Of a DNA stretch of 64,000 nucleotides, positions 14,871 to 25,800 are shown piece by piece. Every line of letters begins with the position of its first letter. Within the stretch, counting starts at the first letter, position 1. The notes beneath the pieces are model-generated. The model did not search any database. It saw nothing but the letters and a program-made list of their open reading frames with translations, and was not told where the DNA came from. Both the position numbers and the translations under genes were made by a program. Source of the stretch: Clostridia bacterium (lineage in GTDB: Bacteria > Bacillota > Clostridia > Oscillospirales > Acutalibacteraceae); assembly GCA_017507805.1 (NCBI GenBank), contig JAFWAC010000018.1:1-64000 (forward strand), given 5' to 3'.

Positions 14871-15623
14871 TTATTTCACAAGTGCAGACAAAAGCTTTTT
14901 GTTCTTTATGAAAACAGCCTTAAAATTTTCATAAGAGGAAAGGAAATGCTTATCCTCCTCCAACATTGTCTTTATAGCAGTGTCAGCACTTTCATTCTTA
15001 TAGGATGCGGCGCAAAGTAAAGCGATAAGAATATTCACAGTATCCTTATCCCCTTTTACATAGGCATCCTCAAAAACATCATAAAGCTTTTTGATTTGCT
15101 TTTTGTTTCCTTCAGAAAAGAGCGAATTAAGACAAGGTACTAAATGCTCACCAAAGAAATTAATATAAAGAAAATTTCCGTAGGTTGCTATATGAGCTTT
15201 ATATTCGTCTTTCAATGCCGGAAATACATCAAGCATTTTTTTTGCAAATCCGGTAACTGTCATATTGCCGGATTTAGAGGCAGTTGGCAGCTCAACATCA
15301 GCCGTAGATGCCACGCGCTTATGCTTAATACCAAGATGCTTTCGCAAGGAAACGCCGAAATCAATTCCAACGGATACGGCATCCTTTGCGTTTTGCGTAT
15401 CGTCAAAAAGCCAAGAGCTCAACTCGCTGTATTCACCGAATTTTTTTGAATCCTCATCAAAATCAGCAACCGAAAGTATATACATCTGGCGAGCTTCATC
15501 ATAATCAATTTTTACAGACTTGGATGAATTTTCATAAGCTCCGTTATCATTGAGCTTAAAGCCGTGTTCATCAAAAAAAGCCTGCATTTCAGAAATTACA
15601 TTTTCATAATACCTATTATCCAA
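14871..15623 (-). CDS. Conserved-looking protein of unknown function (250 aa)
   Basis: TTG at 15623 with GGATGTGA upstream is the most likely start (MDNRYYENVISEMQAFFDEH). The protein is soluble and acidic. The first 70 residues look like a small beta-rich domain (VKIDYDEARQMYILSVADFD); the rest is helical, with repeated hydrophobic helices ending KKLLSALVK. No motif names a family. It precedes the SPFH gene by 23 bases on the same strand, so a shared transcript is likely, and it is divergent from rsmA. Confidence 0.7.
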   Translation of the reverse strand: MDNRYYENVISEMQAFFDEHGFKLNDNGAYENSSKSVKIDYDEARQMYILSVADFDEDSKKFGEYSELSSWLFDDTQNAKDAVSVGIDFGVSLRKHLGIKHKRVASTADVELPTASKSGNMTVTGFAKKMLDVFPALKDEYKAHIATYGNFLYINFFGEHLVPCLNSLFSEGNKKQIKKLYDVFEDAYVKGDKDTVNILIALLCAASYKNESADTAIKTMLEEDKHFLSSYENFKAVFIKNKKLLSALVK

Positions 15624-15696
15624 CTTAAGTTCACATCCAAAAATATATTTAAAAACATTTTAACATATATTTTTCAATTTGTCATCAAAAATTTTA

Positions 15697-15725
15697 TTGC
15701 AACGGTCAATTTATTGGAGTATAAT
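15697..15725 (+). promoter_or_regulatory. Sigma-A promoter of rsmA
   Basis: TTGCAA, a 17-base spacer and TATAAT lie 29 bases before the rsmA start. Confidence 0.75.
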
Positions 15726-15754
15726 GAAATATATTAAATTTACGGAGTAATTAA

Positions 15755-16600
15755 ATGAAGCTTTCTGATATTAATGCCATTGAAAATTTACTTAAAAACG
15801 CTGGTTTTTCCTTCAAAAAAAGCTTGGGGCAAAATTTTTTGATAGACGATTCTGTATGCCCTGCCATGGCAAGCGCCGCCTGCGATGATGACACGGGTGT
15901 TATAGAAATAGGTCCCGGAATCGGTGTACTTACAACCGAGCTTTCCAAAAGGGCAAAAAAGGTTGTTGCTATTGAGCTGGATGAACGGCTGAAAAAAATA
16001 CTGCCTGTTACCCTTGCAGACTGTGAAAATGTTGAAGTGATATACGGTGATGCCATGAAGCTTGATCTAAAAAGACTTATCACTGAAAAGTTTTCAGATT
16101 GTTCCGGGGTTTGCGTTTGTGCAAATCTCCCCTATTATATTACCTCACCCATTATTATGTCCCTACTTGAAAGCGAGTTGCCGATTAAAAATATTACCGT
16201 GATGGTGCAATTAGAAGCAGCAAAGCGCCTTTGTGCTGAGGTTGGAAGCCGCGAATCGGGAGCTGTAACGGTGGCAGTAAACTATTATGCGGATGCAGAA
16301 ATTCTTTTTGAGGTCGGAAAAGAAAGCTTTTTACCGTCCCCCAAGGTTGATTCCGCAGTTATAAGCTTAAAAATAAGAAATAAGCCGCCTGTTAATGTTT
16401 CGGACAAATCAAAGTTTTTCAAACTTATTAAAGCCTGCTTTGCACAGCGCAGAAAAACACTTGTCAACACTGTTTCAAATACTTTGGGAATAGATAAAGA
16501 TGTTATTCGCAATGCTTTGCAGGAACTCGGACTTTCCGAGACGGTGCGTTCTGAACAATTAACTATGCAACAATTAGCCGACTTATCAGAAAGAATATAG
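15755..16600 (+). CDS. rsmA: 16S rRNA dimethyladenosine transferase (KsgA/RsmA)
   Basis: RsmA dimethylates two adjacent adenosines (A1518 and A1519 in E. coli) in 16S helix 45 using S-adenosylmethionine. The family motifs are all present: LGQNFLID near residue 25, the SAM-binding IEIGPGIGVLTTEL near 50, VAIELDERL, the NLPYYITSPI catalytic motif near 124, and C-terminal AQRRKTLVNTVSN. The length of 281 is normal. ACGGAG precedes the ATG. It is a monocistronic plus-strand gene between minus-strand neighbours, and a palindromic repeat follows its stop. Confidence 0.97.
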   Translation: MKLSDINAIENLLKNAGFSFKKSLGQNFLIDDSVCPAMASAACDDDTGVIEIGPGIGVLTTELSKRAKKVVAIELDERLKKILPVTLADCENVEVIYGDAMKLDLKRLITEKFSDCSGVCVCANLPYYITSPIIMSLLESELPIKNITVMVQLEAAKRLCAEVGSRESGAVTVAVNYYADAEILFEVGKESFLPSPKVDSAVISLKIRNKPPVNVSDKSKFFKLIKACFAQRRKTLVNTVSNTLGIDKDVIRNALQELGLSETVRSEQLTMQQLADLSERI

Positions 16601-16628
16601 TCGGGGGTTGATAATTGTATAGCAAGCA

Positions 16629-16714
16629 ATATTTCGTAGGGGCGGTCTGAGTGTTACCCGTTAGAATTTATCAATATCCAACGGAACGACACACAGGTCG
16701 TTCCCTACGAAATA
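16629..16714. repeat. Palindromic intergenic repeat, copy A
   Basis: Imperfect inverted arms (16629-16660 and 16682-16714), both ending in ATTTCGTAGGG-type sequence read outward-in, surround a short AT-rich centre. The same family occurs at 19220-19302. The two copies bracket the methyltransferase/DUF262 module. Confidence 0.7.
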
Positions 16715-16733
16715 TCTTTTTCTCCCCTCTTTT

Positions 16734-17897
16734 TTACCTGTTACCCTTGATACGGTTGTGCGTTTTACAAAGCATTTGGCAGTTGTTAATTTCTGTCGCT
16801 CCGCCCTTGCTCCACGCGGTTACATGGTCTGCATCCATTTCGGTTATTTTCCAGATACGGTTTTTGTTATTATCGCCACCCATAGCACACAATGGACAGT
16901 TAGAAACAGTTTTGACTTTTGCTTCATTTGTTTGGCGGCTGTAGACCGTCTTTTTAGTCGGCTCGTCAAACACACGGATATTTAAAAGCTTGTTATCGGT
17001 ACAACCGCCGAGTATATACTCGTAAATCCCTTTTTTATCCTTAACATAAAAGTCAGCATACAGTTCGTGCAGTTTGGCTGAGACCTCATCAGGTGCATAA
17101 GAATTGCGGTGATAACGCTCGTAAAGCACGCCCCAAGGTAAACCTCTCATTTCGCTTTCAATATCTATAAACACACTTGAAACCCAATCAATAACACTTG
17201 TGAAATAAGACTTAAGCTCGGTGATGTTATCATCATAACGGTGTCGGCTCATATAATCGTCAATGTTACCTTTGCTCACCCATTCAAGCGCTGTTCTCAA
17301 ATAGTCCTGACGGAGAACATTACCCGAAACATAAGCGCTCCACTTTTGGATGTTTGCGTTTTGACTGTTTGAAAATTCCTCTTTCGCCTTTGTTACAAAG
17401 GGCCCCGAATGGATTGCGTTTGACAGCTCTTGCTCGTTAAGAGGCACACCTGCAATATTTATTGTCTTAAACCATTCCTTAATCTCGCTTTCAGTGCCCT
17501 CGCATATATAGACGGTGAGCTTCGTCTCCATTATTTTTTTCTGCAAATCCTCTGCAAGCCCTGAAAAATATCTCGGTATGCCGTTACAGTCCTTAATTGC
17601 AAACTTACCCGTAACATATCGACCAAAGCTTGTTATGCGCTGTTGACCGTCAAGCACCTCGTATTTGTCCTCTGCAACCTTTGTAAAATAGATAAGCCCT
17701 AAAGGATAACCTTTGATAATTGACTCGATAACCGCAACATCGCGCTTTCCGTCAGCATATATGTAATTTCTTTGGTATTCCGGCTGTATCGTCAGCTTGC
17801 CGGACAGTCCGAATAATCCTTTGCCCTCATATTCATTATACACAAAGCCTTGGCAAATATCAGCTACGGTTATATCGGTTTTTAATGTAGTAATCAT
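16734..17897 (-). CDS. DUF262 protein with C-terminal HNH nuclease (387 aa)
   Basis: The ATG at 17897 follows AAGGAGATAGTTTG inside the end of the methyltransferase gene. The N-terminal DUF262 (ParB/GmrS-like) domain shows [10 protein letters not shown] near 40 and [14 protein letters not shown] near 82. The C-terminus is an HNH nuclease: CPLC near 338, [19 protein letters not shown] near 355 and CKTHNRIKG. GmrSD-type and related DUF262-HNH proteins cut DNA, often depending on modification state, with the DUF262 part using NTP. Its stop-to-start distance of 4 bases from an EcoRI-family adenine methyltransferase suggests a restriction-modification pair. The cutting specificity cannot be read from sequence. 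Confidence 0.9.
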   Translation of the reverse strand: MITTLKTDITVADICQGFVYNEYEGKGLFGLSGKLTIQPEYQRNYIYADGKRDVAVIESIIKGYPLGLIYFTKVAEDKYEVLDGQQRITSFGRYVTGKFAIKDCNGIPRYFSGLAEDLQKKIMETKLTVYICEGTESEIKEWFKTINIAGVPLNEQELSNAIHSGPFVTKAKEEFSNSQNANIQKWSAYVSGNVLRQDYLRTALEWVSKGNIDDYMSRHRYDDNITELKSYFTSVIDWVSSVFIDIESEMRGLPWGVLYERYHRNSYAPDEVSAKLHELYADFYVKDKKGIYEYILGGCTDNKLLNIRVFDEPTKKTVYSRQTNEAKVKTVSNCPLCAMGGDNNKNRIWKITEMDADHVTAWSKGGATEINNCQMLCKTHNRIKGNR

Positions 17898-17901
17898 CAA
17901 A

Positions 17902-18948
17902 CTATCTCCTTCGTATCAAAATTCTAAAGTAAGGGCATTTCCCATTAACACTTAAATCCTTCTCATCGTCACCTTTTCTGAATTTAATTATTTCAAATTG
18001 CTCAGGACAGTATTTCAGTAAAAAAGAAATCGGCACACCCATTACGCCATCATAGTCACAAGGTATTGCATCAGTAAAAGGTACTTCGATGGCATCGCAA
18101 TTATCATATTTCTGATACCCTTGTTCTTTTATCTCTTTATGTTTACTGAATTTAATGTTATCCTCCATTGACATTAGTTGTAGCGGTTGATGTCGTCTGC
18201 CGTGGTCAACATTAGTAAACCAACAGCAATTACGGAACTTAACCAACCCTGTCTTTTCGTCATATACACCGCTTGCATATTCAAAAACATTTGCAGATGC
18301 GGGCATAAAATAAGCATTACCAGCGCTAAAGCCGTTACCAAGCCAAACCGTATTTTGCATAATTAATGGGAAAACTTCTTTATATGTAATAGCATTCATA
18401 TTACCAATAATAATAAAATCTTTTCCACCCTCAATTATCCATGTTAAAAATTCCCTAAATAATGAAAAAGGTGGATTGGTGATTATTATGTCGGCTTCGT
18501 CACGTAAAGCCTTTACTTCATTGCTTCTGAAATCTCCGTCACCCTCTAAATATTGCCATTCGAGGTCGTCAATATCAATTACACCAGATTTGTTACTATC
18601 CTTTGTTAATGTAAAAATTTTGCCGTGTGTTCTGGTTTTGTTCTCATCAAAGTTTAATGAGGTTTCCTCAAATACAGATGACTTATATTTTACATTTGAA
18701 TTTTTACTTTCATACGCAAAGCTTGTACTAATAAGCTTTTTTAATCCGAAATTTTCAAAGTTTTGAGCAAAAAATCTTGTGAAGTTCGACCATTCCGGAT
18801 CATCACAAGGTAAAAGCACAGTTTTGCCACGGAACACATCAGGATTGTATTCAAGATAGGCATTGATTTCCCGCTGTATATCCTCGTATTGTGTGTAAAA
18901 TTCATCATTCTTTGTATTTTTTGCTTCAGCAAGCGTTGCATTTGCCAT
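17902..18948 (-). CDS. EcoRI-family adenine-specific DNA methyltransferase
   Basis: The start [20 protein letters not shown] at 18948 has AAGGAG at the right distance; the longer frame from 19008 runs through a repeated inverted sequence and is not preferred. The catalytic motif [13 protein letters not shown] (NPPF type) is near residue 158. The N-terminal [20 protein letters not shown] and [13 protein letters not shown] match the EcoRI methylase family. It transfers methyl groups to adenine N6. It probably protects the host from the downstream DUF262-HNH protein, with which it forms an operon. An inverted repeat pair in its leader suggests autoregulation. Confidence 0.9.
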   Translation of the reverse strand: MANATLAEAKNTKNDEFYTQYEDIQREINAYLEYNPDVFRGKTVLLPCDDPEWSNFTRFFAQNFENFGLKKLISTSFAYESKNSNVKYKSSVFEETSLNFDENKTRTHGKIFTLTKDSNKSGVIDIDDLEWQYLEGDGDFRSNEVKALRDEADIIITNPPFSLFREFLTWIIEGGKDFIIIGNMNAITYKEVFPLIMQNTVWLGNGFSAGNAYFMPASANVFEYASGVYDEKTGLVKFRNCCWFTNVDHGRRHQPLQLMSMEDNIKFSKHKEIKEQGYQKYDNCDAIEVPFTDAIPCDYDGVMGVPISFLLKYCPEQFEIIKFRKGDDEKDLSVNGKCPYFRILIRRR

Positions 18949-18969
18949 ATAACAATCTCCTTGTACCAT

Positions 18970-18993
18970 TATCAAAAGGTGTGCTTTTTGATA
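18970..18993. repeat. Inverted repeat pair, proximal copy over the methyltransferase leader
   Basis: The 24-base near-palindrome TATCAAAAGGTGTGCTTTTT+GATA ends 11 bases before the methyltransferase AAGGAG site. It is the reverse complement of 19117-19140 at 23 of 24 positions. Confidence 0.65.
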
Positions 18994-19106
18994 ATAGTTG
19001 CAAGGCATTTAATTTTAACGAGAAAATCATTTTAAAAGACAAAATTTGAATATTTTTTCTCCAAAATCTTGCATTTATGGAGATTGTAATGTATAATTTT
19101 AATATA

Positions 19107-19150
19107 AAAACCCGACTATCAAAAAGCACACCTTTTGAGAGTCGGGTTTT
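19107..19150. terminator. Hairpin containing the distal inverted-repeat copy
   Basis: AAAACCCGACT pairs with AGTCGGGTTTT and the loop region contains the 24-base repeat at 19117-19140. T-runs follow on both strands, so it can act as a bidirectional terminator. It lies about 160 bases before the methyltransferase start, with an AT-rich promoter-like stretch between the copies. Confidence 0.7.
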
Positions 19151-19219
19151 ATTGTAATTTCTTAGAATAAAAGGACAGAATGACCGCTAAATTATAGTTT
19201 GCCGCACTAATTTAATTAA

Positions 19220-19302
19220 TTTCGTAGGGGGCGATGCCCACATCGCCCCGTTGGGTTTCTGCAAATTTTAGCGGGACGATGTGGGCATCGTCCCCTACAA
19301 AT
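19220..19302. repeat. Palindromic intergenic repeat, copy B
   Basis: Arms 19220-19250 and 19272-19302 pair with few mismatches; the shared core is CGATGCCCACATCG with GTAGGGG at the outer ends. It is the same family as 16629-16714. The stretch 18949-19343 otherwise holds only the inverted repeats and leader of the methyltransferase. Confidence 0.75.
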
Positions 19303-19343
19303 AACCACAATAAACTATAATTTTACATATAAAATACAAATAC

Positions 19344-21095
19344 TCAAATTGCAAATTGGCTGTTATAAAGCTGGGTATAAAATCCGTTTTTCGCTAAAAG
19401 CTCTGTGTGTGTTCCCTGCTCAACGATATTTCCGTCTTTCATAACAAGAATAACATCAGCATCGATGACGGTGGAAAGTCTGTGTGCAACAACAAATGAG
19501 GTTTTCCCTTGCATAAGCTTTTTAAAGGCATCCTGTACCTTAAGCTCGGTTGCAGTGTCAATAGATGAGGTCGCTTCATCAAGAATTAACATTGATGGAG
19601 CCGACAGCATTGCTCTTGCAATACAGAGTAATTGCTTCTCACCTTGGGACAGTTGTGAGCCCTTACCACCTAAAACAGTATCATAGCCGTCAGGCAACCG
19701 CATAATAAAGCTATGTGCGTGTGCGGCTTTTGCCGCCGTTATTATATCCTCCTCGGTAGCATCAGCATTTCCGTAGGATATATTTTCTCTGACGTTGCCC
19801 TCTTTAAGCCATGTCTCCTGTAAAACCATACCGTAATGATCTCTTAGTGAATTTTTAGTAATATTTTTTACATCAATCCCATCAACGCTTATAGTTCCGC
19901 TATCCATATCGTAAAAGCGCATAAGTAGGTTAATTAATGTGGTTTTTCCGCAACCCGTGGGGCCGACAATCGCAATTTTCTGACCTGCAGAAACATTCAA
20001 ATTCAGGTTTTGCAACAGTTTTTTGCTTTTATCATACGAAAAATACAAACCGTCTATCTTAATATCACCGTTTATATTTTTCAAATCAAGAGCATCGTTT
20101 TTATCCGGTACTTCCGGAGAAGCATCCAACAGTTCAAAAACCCTTTGAATACAGGCAAAAGCATTTTGCAATTCGGTAATCACACCCGAAATTTCATTGA
20201 ATGGCTTGGTATATTGATTAGCGTATGCCAAAAAGCTTACAAAACCGCCCACACTCAACACTCCTGCGAGTGAAGCTAATGCACCTGATAAGCCAACAGC
20301 GGCATAAATTAAATTATTAACAAATCTGGTAAACGGATTTGTTAGCGAGGAGAAAAATATTGCTTTGATAGAACAATCACTTAATTCTTTATTAATCTCA
20401 TCAAATCTGACAGCACTTCTATCCTCATACGAAAAAGCCTGAACTGTTTTTTGGTTGCTGACAATTTCATTTATCAGCGCGGTTTGTTCTCCCCTGATTT
20501 TTGATTGTTTACCAAAGAGTGAATAGGTTTTTGACGCAATAAATCTTGCAATAAATAATGATATAGGTGTCAGCGCAACCACCACGATGGCTATAACGGG
20601 GCTCAAAGTGAGCATAAAAATAAGTGTTATTATAATTGTAACTGCTCCGTTAAACAACTGTGAAAAGCCCAACAAAAGACCGTCCGTGAAAACATCGGTA
20701 TCAGATGTAACTCGGCTGACAATATCACCGTAGGGGTGCGAATCGATATACGAAAGCGGCAAGCTGTTTATATGCTGTGCAACACGGTTTCTTAAATCGT
20801 TGGCGGTTTTATAGGCAACCCGGTTATTTATAACCGAAATTAACCATTGCAGCATTCCCGAAGCACCGGCACAAACCGCAATCAAAAAAAGATTCTGAAC
20901 AATAACATCCAGCCGAACATCATTTTTACCAATAATAGCATCAATTGCATTTCCGGCAAGTATAGGAATATACAATGTAAGCGCTACACTGAATACGGTT
21001 AGCAACAGTGAGAGTAAAATAAGATACTTATTATTGCCAACAGTTGCTAAAATGCGTTTAAGAAGGGTTTGTTTTGTTTTTTCGGATTTACTCAT
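19344..21095 (-). CDS. ABC exporter half-transporter, catalytically canonical subunit
   Basis: The start MSKSEKTKQ at 21095 follows AGGAGG; the 8 preceding codons overlap the upstream gene. Residues about 25-300 form a type-IV exporter membrane domain (LSLLLTVFSVALTLYIPILAG, then SYIDSHPYGDIVSRVTSDTD). The ATPase has GPTGCGKT near 380, LSQGEKQLLCIARAML near 482, LILDEATSSID near 505 and a canonical H-loop (VVAHRLSTV). It overlaps its partner gene by 8 bases and forms a heterodimer with it. Close relatives export drugs or peptides; the substrate is not identifiable. Confidence 0.93.
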   Translation of the reverse strand: MSKSEKTKQTLLKRILATVGNNKYLILLSLLLTVFSVALTLYIPILAGNAIDAIIGKNDVRLDVIVQNLFLIAVCAGASGMLQWLISVINNRVAYKTANDLRNRVAQHINSLPLSYIDSHPYGDIVSRVTSDTDVFTDGLLLGFSQLFNGAVTIIITLIFMLTLSPVIAIVVVALTPISLFIARFIASKTYSLFGKQSKIRGEQTALINEIVSNQKTVQAFSYEDRSAVRFDEINKELSDCSIKAIFFSSLTNPFTRFVNNLIYAAVGLSGALASLAGVLSVGGFVSFLAYANQYTKPFNEISGVITELQNAFACIQRVFELLDASPEVPDKNDALDLKNINGDIKIDGLYFSYDKSKKLLQNLNLNVSAGQKIAIVGPTGCGKTTLINLLMRFYDMDSGTISVDGIDVKNITKNSLRDHYGMVLQETWLKEGNVRENISYGNADATEEDIITAAKAAHAHSFIMRLPDGYDTVLGGKGSQLSQGEKQLLCIARAMLSAPSMLILDEATSSIDTATELKVQDAFKKLMQGKTSFVVAHRLSTVIDADVILVMKDGNIVEQGTHTELLAKNGFYTQLYNSQFAI

Positions 21096-22821
21096 CACTT
21101 TCCCCTCCTGCTTCTTCAAACTGTGTGCGGCGGATTTCTCGGTATATTCCGCACCGTTCTTTTAGTTCATTATCTGTACCGACATCAACTATGCTTCCCT
21201 TCTCAAGTACAACTATTTTATCGGCATGGCGCAAGGAGGATGCCCTTTGAGAGACAATAATAACAGTGCATGGAAAATCCAAATTCTTTATAGCTGTACG
21301 CAGTGCCGCATCGGTTGCATAGTCAAGCGCACTTGAGGAATCATCCAAAATAAGAATTTCCGGCTTGCGAACAAGCGCTCTCGCGATATTAAGTCTTTGA
21401 CGCTGACCGCCCGAAAGATTTTTTCCGTTTTGCTCAACCACAAAATCAAGCACCCCGTTTTTTTTCAAAATAAAATCCTCTGCCTGCGCAGTCTTTAATG
21501 CGGCAAAAATTTCCTCGTCTGTGGCATTTGGATTGGACATTCTCATATTTTCTCGCACGGTTCCTTTGAACAAAACTGCATTTTGCGGCACAAGACCAAT
21601 TTTACCACGCAAAAAGTCAAGAGAAAAGGAATTTACATTTTTTCCAAAAACAGAAACCGTTCCGCTGTCCGGAGTATAAAAATGCGGTATTAAATTAATC
21701 AATGTGCTTTTTCCTGAGCCTGTTGCGCCTATAATACCAACCGTTTCGTGCGGCTTGATTTTTAAATTGATATTTTTAATTGCAGGCTCGGCACCCTTTG
21801 CATAGGCAAAGGTTACATTGTCAAATTCGATTGCATATTCAGCCGGCGTTGCCACGGTTGTATCACCTGAAACAATATCAGGCTGAGTGTCAAAAACAGC
21901 TTGAATGCGATTGCCGCAAGCTATGGATTTGGCAATATTAATTATCAGGTTTGCAAGCTTTATAAGCTCTATTAATATTTGTGTCATATAATTATATAAT
22001 GCCACAACCTGACCTTTGCTAAGATAACCGCTGTCAACCTGCAAAGCGCCCCTGTAAATCAGTAACGCTATTGAAAGATTTACAATCACTACCGTTAGCG
22101 GATTTAACAACGCAGAAATTCTGCCAACCCTTAATTGAGTGGCGCAAAGCTTAGAATTTGCCGCCTCAAATTCAGAATATTCCTCTCTTTCCTTACAAAA
22201 GGCGCGGATAACACGCACACCGAGTAATGATTCGGAAATTTTACTTAAAAGCTTATCAAGCAGTTGCTGTGTGTGTTTGTAAAGCGGTATGGTTATAAGC
22301 ATTACAGCGAAAATTATCACCGCCAAAATCGGTACAGTAACGGCAAATACTGTGGCGGCACGCGAATCAACGGTAAATGCCATTATTACTGCGCCAAACA
22401 CAACAAAGGGAGACCGTATCAAAAGTCTCAATGTCAAATTAACGCCTGTTTGCACCTGATTAAGGTCACCTGTAAGACGAGTGATTAAGGTAGGTGTACC
22501 AATACCGTCTATCTGAGAAAAAGAGAGCTTTGAAATATGTTTAAAAAGCGCTGAACGAATATCACTGCAAAATGACACCGAAGCTTTTGCTGCGAAATAC
22601 TGTGCCAGAAGTGTGCAGGAAAGTCCAACCACAGCCAACAGCACTAATACACCGCACATTTTAAAAATATAGGGTTTATCTGCCAGGACAATTCCCTTAT
22701 CAATTACAGCCGCAATTACAATCGGAACAATTAACTCAAAGGCTACCTCCAATCCTTTGAAAATTGGAGCGCATACGCTTTGAGCAGCATATTTTTTCAA
22801 AAATCGTAAAAGCTTCCACAT
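21088..22821 (-). CDS. ABC exporter half-transporter, degenerate-site subunit
   Basis: This 577-residue partner has the same layout: a membrane domain to about residue 310, GATGSGKS near 365, LSGGQRQRLNIARAL near 470 and LILDDSSSALD near 490. The residue after the Walker B aspartate is Asp rather than the catalytic Glu, and the H-loop position reads IIVSQRAS, with Gln in place of His. This matches heterodimeric exporters such as TM287/288 or BmrCD, in which one ATP site is degenerate. It starts 3 bases after the addA stop, so the exporter is in the addBA operon. Confidence 0.93.
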   Translation of the reverse strand: MWKLLRFLKKYAAQSVCAPIFKGLEVAFELIVPIVIAAVIDKGIVLADKPYIFKMCGVLVLLAVVGLSCTLLAQYFAAKASVSFCSDIRSALFKHISKLSFSQIDGIGTPTLITRLTGDLNQVQTGVNLTLRLLIRSPFVVFGAVIMAFTVDSRAATVFAVTVPILAVIIFAVMLITIPLYKHTQQLLDKLLSKISESLLGVRVIRAFCKEREEYSEFEAANSKLCATQLRVGRISALLNPLTVVIVNLSIALLIYRGALQVDSGYLSKGQVVALYNYMTQILIELIKLANLIINIAKSIACGNRIQAVFDTQPDIVSGDTTVATPAEYAIEFDNVTFAYAKGAEPAIKNINLKIKPHETVGIIGATGSGKSTLINLIPHFYTPDSGTVSVFGKNVNSFSLDFLRGKIGLVPQNAVLFKGTVRENMRMSNPNATDEEIFAALKTAQAEDFILKKNGVLDFVVEQNGKNLSGGQRQRLNIARALVRKPEILILDDSSSALDYATDAALRTAIKNLDFPCTVIIVSQRASSLRHADKIVVLEKGSIVDVGTDNELKERCGIYREIRRTQFEEAGGESDE

Positions 22822-22823
22822 AC

Positions 22824-25800
22824 TTATTTTACCTCAATCTCCCTCGATAAAGCAAAGGAATAAATTATTTTTTGTTTTACCGGCTTTTCAAATATTTTTT
22901 CACAGGCAGCAGCATAAATATTAAGCTGTTCGGAATAAGCGGCGGCGAGCTGTAACGGCGAGTCTACTCTATCGGTTTTGAAATCCAAAATAACGATACC
23001 GTCAGGCTCAATAAAGCAAACATCAACCGCACCCTGCACGATTATCTTTTCGTCAGAAAGCTCATTTTCAAGCTCGGCAGAGAGCTGACCTGCAGGAACC
23101 TCTGTCAAAAAACGCATTTCCCGTTTTACGGTTTGAGACTGCCTTATTCTGGAAAAAATCTCACTTCCGAAAAAGCTTTTTAAAGCCTTTATATCCATCG
23201 CCTTGGCTTCCCTTTCGGATATGAACTGCCATTCATAAAGCCGTTCTATTTCAAGCTCGGGTTGTTCAAAATTTTCAAAGTCAAAAAACTGCATCACCCG
23301 ATGCATTGCAGTTCCGCGTTCCGAAGCGGTTATACCACCCACGCTCATAAAAGAAGGTTTGCCGGAAAATGCATATTTAGCGCTTTCTGCACTGTTTGCA
23401 AGTCTTGAAACCGAAGCCTTTGACTCTATATTCAATAGCTTTTCAAAGGGATAAACAAAGCTTATATTGTTTTTGATTTTGTCCGTCAAAGTCTTGTCCT
23501 CACACAGCTTTGCCTTTCCTTTGGTTTCGGAACGGTCGGGCAGGCTTTCAGCATCAAAAACCGAAACGGCAATTTTACTCTTTGTATCAACGGTTATAAT
23601 CGAAGAACCGTTTCCGCGAATACACTTACCGTCCGGATGAAGCAGTAGCGAAATCAAAAGCCAATCGGCATAAGATTTGGTTCGAGAAAACAAATTGGAG
23701 GTAACTGAGCAACCGGAAGAAATAAGCAGTGTTTTTATTTCCTCCACCTTTTTTTCAACATCAGAAAAGGTTGCGGTCATTAACAGTCTGTCCTGAGTAC
23801 GGGTTAATGCCACATAAAAAAGTCTTAACTCCTCCTCCAAGCGCGTTCTGCGAATACGATCAAGTATTACCTCGCGCCCCACCGTTGTGAGCTTCTTTTT
23901 CTCCACCTCATCAAAGTATTTAAAGCCAATTCCGAAATCGGTTGAATACAGAGTGGCAGAATGTGCTTCGTTATCATTAAAGTCGGCAGAGAGTCCCGCA
24001 ACAATACAAACCGGAAACTGAAGTCCCTTAGAGGCATGTATACTCATTATTTTTACAGAATCGCTTCCTCCGCCGACAGATGCCGCTTTTAATCCGCCCT
24101 CGGACTGTTTGGAAATAAACCTGATAAAGCCCCCTAATGTGGGGCTTGAGTTTTTAATATACTGTTCTGCATAATCGCAAAGCAGCAAGAGGTTATATCG
24201 CCGTTTTGCACCGTCAGGCATAACAGAAACAATATCAATATAATTTGTTTCATTAAGCAACAGGGAAATAAAACGCGGCAACGGATTGGTAACCGAATAC
24301 AAACGATATTTTTCAATTTGTTTTAAAAAGCTTTTTGCCGCCTCCTTTCCCTGTGCCCCTGCCAAAACAACCGCTGAATATAAAGAAGCATCTCTTTTCT
24401 CAATTCGGAAATTTGAAACATCATCAGGGGTGAAGCCGAAAATGGGTGACAGCATAACACTCAAAAGCTCAATATCTCTTTGCGGGTTATCAATTACAGT
24501 AAGCAAGGAAAGAAAGGTGGAAATTTCAATTGTTTGTGTGAAATTTTCCAAGGTGAAGCTAACGGGAATCCCCTGCTTTTTTAATTCCTCTGCCATTGCG
24601 GGAGCTTTAAGCTTAGCACTGCGAAGTAAAATCGCAAAGTCAGAAAAACGCGCAGGTCTTAAGTTTTCATTATCAACCTTGATAACAGGTCCGCTATTCA
24701 TAACCTTGTGAATATAGTCCGCTATAAGACGCGCTTCAAGCAGATTGTTTTTTGAAGCGGTGGCTTTGCTGTTCAAAATATAAAAATCTGTACTGATTTC
24801 ATTGGGGATTTCGGGATAAACTGCAGCAGGTATAAGCTTTTCTTCCTCGTTATAAACAATTTCCCCCGTGTCAGGATTCATAAACAGCGTAAAGAAAAAA
24901 TTCACAAAATCGCAAACCTGCGGTTTACATCTGAAATTATTGCCTAAAATGATTTTTTGCGGATTGCCGGTCTTTGCTTCGGCAAAGGGTATATATCTGT
25001 TTTTCTTTTTAAGAAAGTTCCTTGGATTAGCGCCTCTGAAGCCATATATACTTTGCTTCACATCACCGACTACAAAGAGGCGGCTTTCACGGTTGGAAAG
25101 AACATAAAAAAGCATATCCTGAAGGTCGTTAGTGTCCTGATATTCGTCAACCATAACCTCACTAAAACGGTTCAACAGTTTTTCAGCCTGCGGTTTGACA
25201 ATTATCTCGCCCTCCCTTTGCTCGCACAATAGTCTCAAAGCCAAATGCTCGGTATTGTGAAATGTAAAGGTATTAAGCGAGGTGTATTCCTCAAAAAGCG
25301 CTGTGTCAAATTCGGTCAAAATATCGGCTAAAAGAGCAATCGGTTTGGAAAGCATTGAAAATTGACCGTTAATAACGGATAAATCAGCATAAAAAATCTT
25401 TTTCAGCTTATCAATCGCCTTATCGGAAATATATTTATATATATTTTTGGCGGCGGTAACCTCGTATATACTACTGACACCGCGTACAACAGGCAAAGAC
25501 GGCAGATAGAAATCAACCAAAGCATAATAGAAAATATCCCAATCACCTGTATCCAAAGCGTTAGTTAAAATATTCAGATATTCTTTTGCCTGTAAAAACT
25601 GAGGCATCATAACCTCGGACGCTTTTTCGCAAACGCTCAGTAGGTCAATCGCACAGGAAAGCGCACCGACACACTCATCAATCACCTCGCTTGCCCGACC
25701 AAAGGCATAAACATACCAGGGTGATTCATTTGAGAAAACCCCTTGTGAATAAAACTCTGCAATTTCATTAAACCAGATTTCCGGGAAAGGTAATTGGCGT

